Source: Alicyclobacillus_A sp963788285 (GTDB taxonomy: Bacteria; Bacillota; Bacilli; Alicyclobacillales; Alicyclobacillaceae). Taken from it: a stretch of DNA of 64,000 bases. Shown piece after piece: positions 57,686-64,000 of the stretch. The stretch spans positions 124,001-188,000 of the forward strand of contig CAWBGB010000014.1 in the NCBI GenBank assembly GCA_963788285.1. The letters run 5' to 3'. Positions within the stretch are counted from its first letter, which is position 1. Every line of letters begins with the position of its first letter. Both the position numbers and the translations under genes were made by a program. The notes under the pieces are model-generated. The model worked only from the letters and a program-made list of their open reading frames with translations. It made no database searches and was not told the DNA's origin.

Positions 57686-58313
57686 CACTTGTCCTCCTTC
57701 TCCACACGCGCACAAGGCGCATTGCCGTGACCATAAGATACCCTGCGCGCACGTTCGCTATGCACCGAACAGACATGTAGAATTCGGCGTGTTGGAAGTT
57801 CGCGTCGATGCGGACATCCGGTGCGGTTTTCCACCGGGCAAGATAGGTGAGCCGACCCACAATGCTGGACACAGCCGCCCACAAGGTTCCGTAAGCCATC
57901 CCAGTAAGTACCACATCGCCAGTTCCCAGCCTCCCTCGTACGTGAAACTCATGAATTGAAACTTTACTCAGTAAATTCCGAATCTTCTGCCAGACATCCC
58001 GTATCAGAGCCAGCCACTGTTGCCAGTGGTGGATGATATGCAGCACTTCGCGAGTGGTCAGAACCGATGTCTTCGAACTGCTTTCGCTCGTGTGTAACGT
58101 TTGTACAGCCGGTCCATCCGAACTCATGGTGACCTTCACGCTGACAATGCGCTTTCGGATCTTGACAAGTCCGAACAGCGTTGATAGTTGAACGAACCCG
58201 TCCGTGTCACTGTTCGCCTGCGAGAACGCCACTTCAATGCGCACCCAGAGAAATGCAATGGCCACAACCACAATGAGTACAACCGCCGCAAGGATATATA
58301 TCCACCACATCAA
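57594..58313 (-). CDS. DUF2953 (YtfI-like) membrane protein with an overlapping tail
   Basis: 239 residues. An N-terminal membrane helix (YILAAVVLIVVVAIAFLWV) precedes a DUF2953 core (GRLGTGDVVLTGMAYGTLWA, HAEFYMSVRCIANVRAGYLM). The last 35 or so residues (RRRTSDGSPNPGTHEDGHGE...) are hydrophilic and unlike the family, and lie inside gerW in another frame. The gerW ribosome site is encoded by the RRR codons. Most likely an original stop was lost. ytfI-gerW adjacency is conserved in bacilli. Confidence 0.8.
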   Translation of the reverse strand: MMWWIYILAAVVLIVVVAIAFLWVRIEVAFSQANSDTDGFVQLSTLFGLVKIRKRIVSVKVTMSSDGPAVQTLHTSESSSKTSVLTTREVLHIIHHWQQWLALIRDVWQKIRNLLSKVSIHEFHVRGRLGTGDVVLTGMAYGTLWAAVSSIVGRLTYLARWKTAPDVRIDANFQHAEFYMSVRCIANVRAGYLMVTAMRLVRVWRRRTSDGSPNPGTHEDGHGEYSRDGRRQHDYRRSG

Positions 58314-58314
58314 T

Positions 58315-58344
58315 AAAACCGTCCCTTCGTTTGAGACGGTTTTT
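58315..58344. terminator. Terminator after scpB
   Basis: AAAACCGTC pairs with GACGGTTTT over an 11-base loop, with T runs on both sides. It lies 36 bases beyond the scpB stop and ends the scp operon, ahead of the DUF2953-gerW promoter. Confidence 0.8.
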
Positions 58345-58379
58345 AGACTCTCCTGTTTGCGCGTGTCTATACTATGAAC

Positions 58380-58943
58380 CTAGTCTCTTGGTAACGCTGG
58401 GGTCAGTTGGAACAACGCGAGGTCCTGCGGGATCTCGGGTTCCTCTGGTAATGGCGGCAAGTCTTCGAGACTGCGCAATCCGAAAGTCTGCAGAAAGGTG
58501 GTGGTTGTTCCGTATAGAATCGGCCTGCCCGGGGCTTCCTGGCGGCCCACTTCGGCAATCATCTGCCGATGAACCAGCGTCTGAATCGCCCTGTCGGACT
58601 GAACGCCCCGAATTGCTTCAATTTCAATTCGTGAAATGGGCTGCCTGTACGCGACGATAGCGAGAACCTCGAGCGCCGCATGACTCAAATGAGTGGAAAT
58701 GGGCGCCGTCGCCATTTTCCGAAGGTACACAGCGTGTTCAGGTCTCGTAACCAGTTGCCAAATGCCTCCGAGTTCCACCAGCTCAATACCGCTATCACGC
58801 TCGTGATACGATTGCTGCAACAGTTGACAGACTCCCTTTGCTTCATCTACTGACAACTGCAACACTTCGGCAATTTCGTCGATGGTCATCCCTTCGCTGC
58901 CCGCGGCGAACAGCACCGCTTCCAAAGGACCTGTCATCGACAC
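58380..58943 (-). CDS. scpB: Segregation and condensation protein B
   Basis: 187 residues. LEAVLFAAGSEGMTIDEIAEVLQLS and LSHAALEVLAIVAYRQPISRIEIEAIRGV with PGRPILYGTTTTFLQTFGL are the paired winged-helix signatures. ScpB dimerises and regulates the SMC-ScpA condensin. The scpA stop overlaps a GTG at 58949; the GTG at 58943 has better spacing from AGGAGG. Translationally coupled to scpA. Confidence 0.95.
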   Translation of the reverse strand: MSMTGPLEAVLFAAGSEGMTIDEIAEVLQLSVDEAKGVCQLLQQSYHERDSGIELVELGGIWQLVTRPEHAVYLRKMATAPISTHLSHAALEVLAIVAYRQPISRIEIEAIRGVQSDRAIQTLVHRQMIAEVGRQEAPGRPILYGTTTTFLQTFGLRSLEDLPPLPEEPEIPQDLALFQLTPALPRD

Positions 58944-58945
58944 AA

Positions 58946-59686
58946 TCACAATTCCTCCTCTCCCTTCTCGACGAGGACGATTTGAATGTCGCCAAAAGCA
59001 AGCACTTGTGTACACCGGACGAGGTGCGCCTTCATCAGTTCCAGCAACGCTAGAAACGAGGTCACCAGAGTGTGTCGGCTGCGGGTGTTCTGAATGAGCT
59101 CAAAGAATGTACTCTTTTTGAGAATCCGCATCCGGTAGAGAAGCTTGTCCATTTCGTCGTCTACGGAGAGTACCTGTCCTTGAATTTCGGCAACTCTCTC
59201 CTCCGTTGGGACCCGTAATAACAACTTACGAAACGCGTCAACCAAATCCCACAACGAAACACCTTCGACGGGCGGTGGTTCATTGGGCGCGTATGGGCGA
59301 AGGTCCATGGGCGGCCGGGAGAATACGTTGCTTTGCAAGACGCCTCTTTCTCGCAGTTGCTCAGCCGCCCACTTACAGCGCTGGTACTCAAGGAGTTGCC
59401 GTACCAGTTCTTCGCGCGGATCCGTATCCTCTGCACCTTCTTCTGCTTCCTTCGGTGGACGAGGCAACAACATGCGGCTTTTAATCGCGAGCAACGTAGC
59501 CGCCATGACCACAAACTCGCTGGCCACTTCCAGGGACAACTCTTCCATCGCACTGAGATAGGCCAAGTATTGTTCCGTCACCGTAGCGATAGGAATGTCA
59601 AAAATATCCAGTTCGTGCTTTTGTATCAGGTGAAGCAGCAGGTCCAACGGGCCTGCAAACTGTTCGAGAACAATTTCATATGCCAT
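58946..59686 (-). CDS. scpA: Segregation and condensation protein A
   Basis: 246 residues. The kleisin head FAGPLDLLLHLIQKHELDIFDIPIATVTEQYLAYL binds the SMC neck, and the C-terminal winged helix ends FGDIQIVLVEKGEEEL. It bridges SMC heads in the bacterial condensin. The ATG is preceded by AGGA, encoded in the end of the upstream M50 gene, 3 bases away. Operon M50-scpA-scpB. Confidence 0.96.
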   Translation of the reverse strand: MAYEIVLEQFAGPLDLLLHLIQKHELDIFDIPIATVTEQYLAYLSAMEELSLEVASEFVVMAATLLAIKSRMLLPRPPKEAEEGAEDTDPREELVRQLLEYQRCKWAAEQLRERGVLQSNVFSRPPMDLRPYAPNEPPPVEGVSLWDLVDAFRKLLLRVPTEERVAEIQGQVLSVDDEMDKLLYRMRILKKSTFFELIQNTRSRHTLVTSFLALLELMKAHLVRCTQVLAFGDIQIVLVEKGEEEL

Positions 59687-59689
59687 GGT

Positions 59690-60316
59690 TCAGTATCCTA
59701 ATAGTGATGCGAGGCCGAACGTGATGGTGTTCAGCAACGTGCCAAAAATGACGTTGCGCGTTTGTGGAATCATGATGAGCAACAACATGATAAAGGGACC
59801 GTACAGCTCCAGCTTACGGTACTGAATCTCCCATCGATATGGCAGAAGACTGTATGCGATTCGGGACCCATCCAGCGGTGGAATGGGAATCAGATTAAAG
59901 ACAAAAAGCGCCACGTTGACCGTAGCTGCCCACGACAATAATTGTGGGATAAATCCTTCGGTGTTGAGGGTGCCACTGAAAAAGTACGGGCGATATGCCA
60001 GCAGACATATGATGGCCAAAATGAGGTTTGACACTGGCCCTGCAAGCGCAACGAGCAGTGTCGCCGTCCGTGGATGTTTGAAATTGGATGAATTCACCTG
60101 AACCGGTCTGGCCCAGCCAAACGGTCCAAACAAAATCATGAGGAGGCCTATCGGCTCCAAATGGGCAACCGGGTTGAGGGTGACTCGCCCCTGGTACTTG
60201 GCGGTCTTATCGCCCAGGACCATTGCCGTCCACGCGTGCGCAAATTCGTGTATGACAAGTCCAACGACAATGGCAATCAAACGGAAAATAAAATCTGGAC
60301 CAAACAAACTGTACAC
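59690..60316 (-). CDS. Site-2-type M50 zinc metalloprotease
   Basis: 208 residues with about six membrane segments. The zinc motif is VGLVIHEFAHAWTA (HExxH) near residue 24 and the third ligand region is NLIPIPPLDGSR near residue 140, as in small YwhC/YydH-type rhomboid-like S2P relatives. It probably cleaves within membrane segments; the target is unknown. AAGGGG lies 9 bases before the GTG. It is upstream of scpA, its common partner in bacilli. Confidence 0.88.
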   Translation of the reverse strand: MYSLFGPDFIFRLIAIVVGLVIHEFAHAWTAMVLGDKTAKYQGRVTLNPVAHLEPIGLLMILFGPFGWARPVQVNSSNFKHPRTATLLVALAGPVSNLILAIICLLAYRPYFFSGTLNTEGFIPQLLSWAATVNVALFVFNLIPIPPLDGSRIAYSLLPYRWEIQYRKLELYGPFIMLLLIMIPQTRNVIFGTLLNTITFGLASLLGY

Positions 60317-60379
60317 CCATCATACCCCTTCGAAGTTCGGCTTACGGCGCGTCGATCGGACCCAAACATCGCACCCCTA

Positions 60380-61162
60380 TTATACCATAGATGAACCTTG
60401 AAAAGTCCTTGCACGCAAAGGCCACAACCACCGTTCGTGCAAGTACAAGTCCGGGCTTTTTCGCATCGCGGCCCTCCACCGCTCCAGATACCCTGGCGAT
60501 TTCGCAAACACGCATAGTACGTTTTGCTCTGCGTAGGGCAGCGGTGGGCCCACAGGCAGTAGAGTCGTTGCTTCAAACCGTCTGCTACCGGCTTCTAGGA
60601 ACGCTCTTACGCGGCCTCGCAGTGGAAAACTTGTGATCAAATTGCAGACGGCCACCCCTGACGGAGTGGTTGCAGCGTGGAGCACTGCTGTGAAATCGGG
60701 ATGGAGACATGGCCCGTACACTTGGTTGGCCATGTACGCGTCAACGAACAGCAAGTCCACCGTGACGTCTGTGTTACAAAGAAACGCGACACCATCGCCA
60801 ATCCAGTAGTCTGCTGTACCATGCTTAGGCGCACCGAAGTACTCGACGGCGACATCAACAACCCGCTCATCTAATTCCAAGCCGTACAGCTGGCTCTTGG
60901 GATGAAGTTGCTGGACCGTTCGTAAGGCTGTTCCGCTGCCGACACCGAGAGCGAGAAAGGAATTCACCTCATCGAGCGCCTCCACCACGGAGGTAAATGC
61001 TCGTTGATAGGGAAACACCGGTTGGCGGCGTCCATCCGTATATAGGGCTCCTTGCCAACCGCCTCCCCGTCCAAAACGCAAGTATTGAATACGGCCTCTT
61101 TGCACAACCTCGATGACATCATGAATGGTACCAGACAGCTTGTGAACGATTTTCTCAGGCAT
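60380..61162 (-). CDS. Spermidine-synthase-like protein
   Basis: 260 residues. The Rossmann-like motif ALGVGSGTALRTVQQLHPKS and DLLFVDAYMANQVYG match the spermidine synthase fold, but the polyamine-specific residues of SpeE are not obvious and no speD or speB neighbour is seen. It may be a SpeE-like methyltransferase rather than a true aminopropyltransferase. AAAGGCGG lies 8 bases before the ATG at 61162. Confidence 0.75.
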   Translation of the reverse strand: MPEKIVHKLSGTIHDVIEVVQRGRIQYLRFGRGGGWQGALYTDGRRQPVFPYQRAFTSVVEALDEVNSFLALGVGSGTALRTVQQLHPKSQLYGLELDERVVDVAVEYFGAPKHGTADYWIGDGVAFLCNTDVTVDLLFVDAYMANQVYGPCLHPDFTAVLHAATTPSGVAVCNLITSFPLRGRVRAFLEAGSRRFEATTLLPVGPPLPYAEQNVLCVFAKSPGYLERWRAAMRKSPDLYLHERWLWPLRARTFQGSSMV

Positions 61163-61609
61163 GGGCGTACCGCCTTTAAGCAGTGATGCAGTCAGTATAC
61201 CTTCTGCCTGTACAACGCTCAAACTATAGGTTGAATTCATCATTTATCAATGACAGAACAGTTGGTGATTGCGGAGCATTGTGGAGGGACGATTCTGGGA
61301 ATCGTTCAGATGATGAATGAAAGGCAGAGAGGCTCGGCGCGACCCACAGTCACTTTGACAACTGGCGCCGCAGTATCGCACCGCAACCCTACTTCACTCC
61401 CTGCGAACGAACAGGTCACCGCGTTATCGCTGCAACGCGACATCGGTTGGGCGGTAACGGTACCTGTGCCACTCGTTGAACCAATTGTCGTTACCGAACC
61501 ACCAGAGGCACCTCGTCCATGGATGTGGTCGGGTGCTTTACTGGTGATCGCACCGATACTGGAGATACTGACAAGGCTGTATCTGTTGCGCCGGAGTCAC
61601 AGAACACAG
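61163..61609. other. Interval with no convincing gene
   Basis: About 450 bases between the spermidine-synthase-like gene and the small gene at 61747. A plus-strand frame (61250-61654) is open but has no ribosome site and low-complexity composition (VPVPLVEPIVVTEPPEAP), so it is doubtful. No repeat or RNA gene seen. Confidence 0.4.
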
Positions 61610-61747
61610 TCAGACGGCGCCGCGGACCGGTGTTCTTTGCCACATACGCGTTAGATGAGGCCACAGCGGTCGGACGACGCCGATGAAGGTTTGGAACATC
61701 CCAAAATAACGGAAGAGGCGCGGCAGGAATAACAGGGCGCTAAACAT
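61610..61747 (-). CDS. Small basic hydrophobic protein in the spoVA region (45 aa)
   Basis: GAGGTG lies 8 bases before the ATG. The product reads MFSALLFLPRLFRYFGMFQT, then FIGVVRPLWPHLTRMW: amphipathic and hydrophobic with spaced arginines, possibly membrane-associated. It follows the spoVAEa stop by about 40 bases on the same strand and may be the last gene of the spoVA operon. Not recognised as a known family. Confidence 0.5.
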   Translation of the reverse strand: MFSALLFLPRLFRYFGMFQTFIGVVRPLWPHLTRMWQRTPVRGAV

Positions 61748-61786
61748 CTTTTCATCACCTCACTGGACAATATCTCTCAGTCCAGT

Positions 61787-62389
61787 CTATTCACTGCTCG
61801 CGTCTTGAGAGTGGGCCGCACGCGTGCGCTTCCACTCCTGATAGGCATCGATGAGCGCTCTGAGCGCTTTCGTGGTGACGGGTGCCGCGTGCTCAGGCGC
61901 ATCCCGTCCGCCCATTTTTCCGATATCTCCAATCCCGACAATGACTGGAGCCTTCAAGTTTCGGAGCGCGTCGACGGTGTCACCGTAGACAAGATGCCGC
62001 CGAATCGGTTCACCGTCCTTGTTCACGCCAGTCTCCACCCGCTGCCCGTGACAATCGATGGAAAAATCCACCGGAACTCCCCGAACACAAGAGGTGTTGG
62101 AGGCGACGGCCAACGCGCCGATGACCGTGATGTCTGGATGTGCGAGCAACACCTGAATCGCTTGTTCCCCTTTGGCTTCGTGTCCGTTTCCATTGTCGTC
62201 TAACATCACGATGACCGGGTCAAACTCCGCTTCGCGAATGTACTGAACAATCTCCCCCCCGGACAGCCGGGTAGGATTTCCCGCCGTTTGCGAGATCACC
62301 TTCGCAGGAATTTGCTTTGCAGCGATTTCCAACGCGCGTTTCGCGAAGTGGTCTCCATCCGTCACAATGATGACTTCCCGCCGTTGCAT
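61787..62389 (-). CDS. spoVAEA: Stage V sporulation protein AEa
   Basis: 200 residues. REVIIVTDGDHFAKRALEIAAKQIP, VIVMLDDNGNGHEAKGEQAI and VIVGIGDIGKMGGRDAPEHAA are typical of the soluble SpoVAEa protein. It belongs to the forespore channel operon for dipicolinic acid. GGGAGAGG lies just before the ATG at 62389; the ORF extends 13 codons upstream. It follows spoVAEb. Confidence 0.93.
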   Translation of the reverse strand: MQRREVIIVTDGDHFAKRALEIAAKQIPAKVISQTAGNPTRLSGGEIVQYIREAEFDPVIVMLDDNGNGHEAKGEQAIQVLLAHPDITVIGALAVASNTSCVRGVPVDFSIDCHGQRVETGVNKDGEPIRRHLVYGDTVDALRNLKAPVIVGIGDIGKMGGRDAPEHAAPVTTKALRALIDAYQEWKRTRAAHSQDASSE

Positions 62390-62408
62390 GCCCTCTCCCT
62401 GCCTTGAC

Positions 62409-62774
62409 TCACCCTTTCGGGCGCGCAATCACTGCCGCCAGAAACGCAAACAAGATGGCAGCTGAAATACCAGCGCTCGTCACTTCGAAGATACCCGTGA
62501 TGATTCCGATGAGCCCATGCTTATCCGCCTCCGCGAGTGCCCCATGCACCAGTGAGTTTCCAAAACTGGTAATAGGGACGCTGGCGCCGGCGCCCGCGAA
62601 TTTCACCAGCGGATCATATAGGCCCAAACCGTCCAGCACCGCGCCTGCCACGACGAGGATGACCATGATGTGGCCCGGCGACAACTTCGTGGTGTCGAGC
62701 AAGATCTGGCCGATGGCGCAAATGCCGCCGCCGACCAAAAAAGCCCAAATAAAGATCATCCAGTTCCAAGCCAT
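62409..62774 (-). CDS. spoVAEB: Stage V sporulation protein AEb
   Basis: 121 residues with about four membrane helices. IFIWAFLVGGGICAIGQILLD, GAGASVPITSFGNSLVHGALAEAD and FEVTSAGISAAILFAFL match SpoVAEb, an SpoVAC-like membrane component of the DPA channel. AAAGGACGG lies about 8 bases before the ATG. It lies between spoVAD and spoVAEa. Confidence 0.93.
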   Translation of the reverse strand: MAWNWMIFIWAFLVGGGICAIGQILLDTTKLSPGHIMVILVVAGAVLDGLGLYDPLVKFAGAGASVPITSFGNSLVHGALAEADKHGLIGIITGIFEVTSAGISAAILFAFLAAVIARPKG

Positions 62775-62777
62775 ATC

Positions 62778-63788
62778 TTATCCGTCCTTTCGTTCAAGCA
62801 CAATGGCATGGCAAATTGCCGGGATGGTCTCATTTTGTTGCGCAGTGACGGCCGACAACAAGGCACCCGTCGCAGCGACAAGTACCCGCTGCCACTCACC
62901 CAGTTCCAACTTTTTCACGAAATGAGCCAACGTGACGAGCGAAGTGCACGCTGCACCGCTGCCTCCGCTAAAGACCTCGCGCTGATCCGGGCGAAAGATG
63001 AGCATACCGCAGTCGGTCAGTTCCGTGTTTATAGGGAGTCCACGCTGTTCGAACAAATCCTTCAGGATGGCATGACCAATACGTCCAAGGTCGCCGGTCG
63101 CCACACAATCGTAGTCTCGAAGCGCGCGCCCCGTGTCATTCAAATGTGCAACAATGGTTGATTCGGCCGCTGGTGCCATCGCCGACCCCATTTCCCACGG
63201 GCTCGTGATGCCGTAGTCCTTGATTTCCCCGATGGTGGCATGCGTGATGGCCACGGTCCCCCCGGTTTGCCCTAATAAAGTAACACCTGCACCGGTCACG
63301 GTGCGCTGCGCGGTCGGCGGTTTTTGCGCTCCGTACTCGGTAGGAAAGCGAAAGTGCCGCTCCGCCGTCGAAAAGTGACTGGACGTACCCGCCAGTGCCC
63401 GATGGGCGAAGCCGCTGTCAATTGCCAGCCCGGCAACAGCCAACGCCTGGGTGAATGTCGCGCAGGCACTGAATAGCCCAAGCGTTGGAATGGCGAAATC
63501 GCGGTGGGAGAAATAGAATCCCGTTAATTGTGCGTTGAGATCCCCACCCAAAACGAGGTCGATGTCATTTGCCGTGACACCCGCCTTTTGAAGGACAACT
63601 TGTACGGCTTGAGAAAATTGGTCTTGCTCCATTTTTTCCCATGTCGTCTTGCACGGCTCATCACGACAACGAACGTCGAAATCCGTTCCAAACGGTCCTT
63701 CGGATTCCACCGAACCTGCAACTGTCCCAGTCGCGACAATGCGGGGCTCACTTGAAAATACCCATGTTTGCTTCCCGAGCTTGGGCAC
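62778..63788 (-). CDS. spoVAD: Stage V sporulation protein AD
   Basis: 336 residues with a thiolase fold: LGLFSACATFTQALAVAGLAIDSG and NVLGATG-like loops; SpoVAD binds dipicolinic acid in the channel. The GTG at 63788 has a G-rich ribosome site about 9 bases upstream; the longer ORF to 63839 overlaps spoVAC in another frame. It lies between spoVAC and spoVAEb, the normal order. Confidence 0.93.
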   Translation of the reverse strand: MPKLGKQTWVFSSEPRIVATGTVAGSVESEGPFGTDFDVRCRDEPCKTTWEKMEQDQFSQAVQVVLQKAGVTANDIDLVLGGDLNAQLTGFYFSHRDFAIPTLGLFSACATFTQALAVAGLAIDSGFAHRALAGTSSHFSTAERHFRFPTEYGAQKPPTAQRTVTGAGVTLLGQTGGTVAITHATIGEIKDYGITSPWEMGSAMAPAAESTIVAHLNDTGRALRDYDCVATGDLGRIGHAILKDLFEQRGLPINTELTDCGMLIFRPDQREVFSGGSGAACTSLVTLAHFVKKLELGEWQRVLVAATGALLSAVTAQQNETIPAICHAIVLERKDG

Positions 63789-63801
63789 ACCGGGTCCCCC
63801 C

Positions 63802-64000
63802 TCACAGATGAAAGATGATGTACCGCACGAGAGCCACAAAGAAGGCGCTCACCACGCCATAGACAATCACCGGTCCAGCGAGCTTGAACATATTTCCTCC
63901 CACACCAGTGACCCAGCCCTCGCTGCGATGTTCCATGGCCGCCGCCGCCATGGTGTTTGCGAAACCTGTCACTGGCACCGCCGACCCAGCGCCAGCCCAT
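63802..64000 (-). CDS. spoVAC: Stage V sporulation protein AC, C-terminal part (cut by right edge)
   Basis: The last 65 or so codons are visible: GAGSAVPVTGFANTMAAAAM, then EGWVTGVGGNMFKLAGPVIV and YGVVSAFFVALVRYIIFHL before a stop at 63804-63802. This is the C-terminal half of SpoVAC, an integral membrane channel component that acts as a mechanosensitive DPA channel. The start lies beyond base 64000. The gap to spoVAD is 13 bases, so they are co-transcribed. Confidence 0.9.
   Translation of the reverse strand, partial: WAGAGSAVPVTGFANTMAAAAMEHRSEGWVTGVGGNMFKLAGPVIVYGVVSAFFVALVRYIIFHL

Noticed and set aside
61250..61654. Plus ORF of 134 codons
   Set aside because: No ribosome site, low-complexity Val/Pro stretch, and it overlaps a better minus-strand small gene.
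63524..64000. Minus ORF at the right edge with Gly/Arg-rich head
   Set aside because: It is an off-frame reading of spoVAC and spoVAD; the correct frame gives the SpoVAC C-terminus.

Overview
The window looks like a piece of chromosome from an endospore-forming Firmicute, most likely an Alicyclobacillaceae-type bacillus. The sporulation and germination genes (spoIVA, sleB-ypeB, spmAB, gerW, spoVA, YjcZ-like miniproteins) fix the lifestyle. The gene order ndk-hepT-menG-hepS-mtrB-hup-spoIVA-gpsA-der-rpsA-cmk-ypeB-sleB-gudB follows the Bacillus subtilis backbone, as does spmA-spmB-rluB-resD-resE. The genus is inferred; I recognise it mainly from the overall style and from one decayed secreted-protein family. 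Almost everything on the window is core genome. I see no transposon, prophage or CRISPR array.

Layout. 1-6.8 kb: M20 hydrolase (partial), Bcr/CflA-type exporter, secreted GH3 beta-N-acetylhexosaminidase, a small acidic protein, a broken comB-like gene, a zinc-dependent phospholipase C-like gene and a shattered secreted-protein gene. 6.8-12.2 kb: tex, an HD hydrolase, two tandem YjcZ-like spore miniproteins, a broken cytochrome c gene, a patatin and ndk. 12.3-17.4 kb: menaquinone side-chain and methylation genes (hepT, menG, hepS), TRAP (mtrB), tRNA-Pro, HU and spoIVA. 17.8-31.7 kb: gcvH, gpsA, plsY, der, a radical SAM protein, an YphA-position membrane protein, rpsA/ypfD, plsC, cmk, a decayed PilZ (ypfA-like) gene, ypeB, sleB and gudB. 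31.8-36.8 kb: MFS transporter, DUF441 protein, mecA, pepV and ccpA. 36.8-42.5 kb: tRNA-Leu and a complete rRNA operon read leftward (16S, tRNA-Ile, 23S, 5S) with processing stems and a promoter. 42.5-52.5 kb: a more variable stretch with a helicase remnant, metallophosphoesterase, methyltransferase, rhodanese, single-domain HtrA-like protease, DUF1450, DUF2797, prsW, a sirtuin, a frameshifted XRE regulator and several orphans. 52.5-64 kb: resDE, rluB, spmAB, gerW, a DUF2953 gene, scpAB, an M50 protease, a spermidine-synthase-like gene and the spoVA operon (spoVAC cut by the right edge).

How the genes work together. Three themes dominate. The first is spore formation and germination: coat base, cortex lysis, core dehydration and DPA (dipicolinic acid) transport. 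The second is envelope and isoprenoid lipid synthesis: phospholipid precursors and the heptaprenyl chain of menaquinone. The third is core information processing: rRNA, ribosome-associated GTPase, S1 protein, chromosome condensation and HU.

The most notable observation is a set of six dead or interrupted genes found by reading across frames: comB-like, a tandem-domain secreted protein, cytochrome c, PilZ/YpfA-like, UvrD-like helicase and XRE regulator. In each, family motifs sit in different frames or across an in-frame stop. The cytochrome c break and the absence of resABC next to resDE together hint at reduced c-type cytochrome use. Several breaks are single-base changes in T runs, so sequencing error must be excluded for those. 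I did not find a convincing new multi-gene system.
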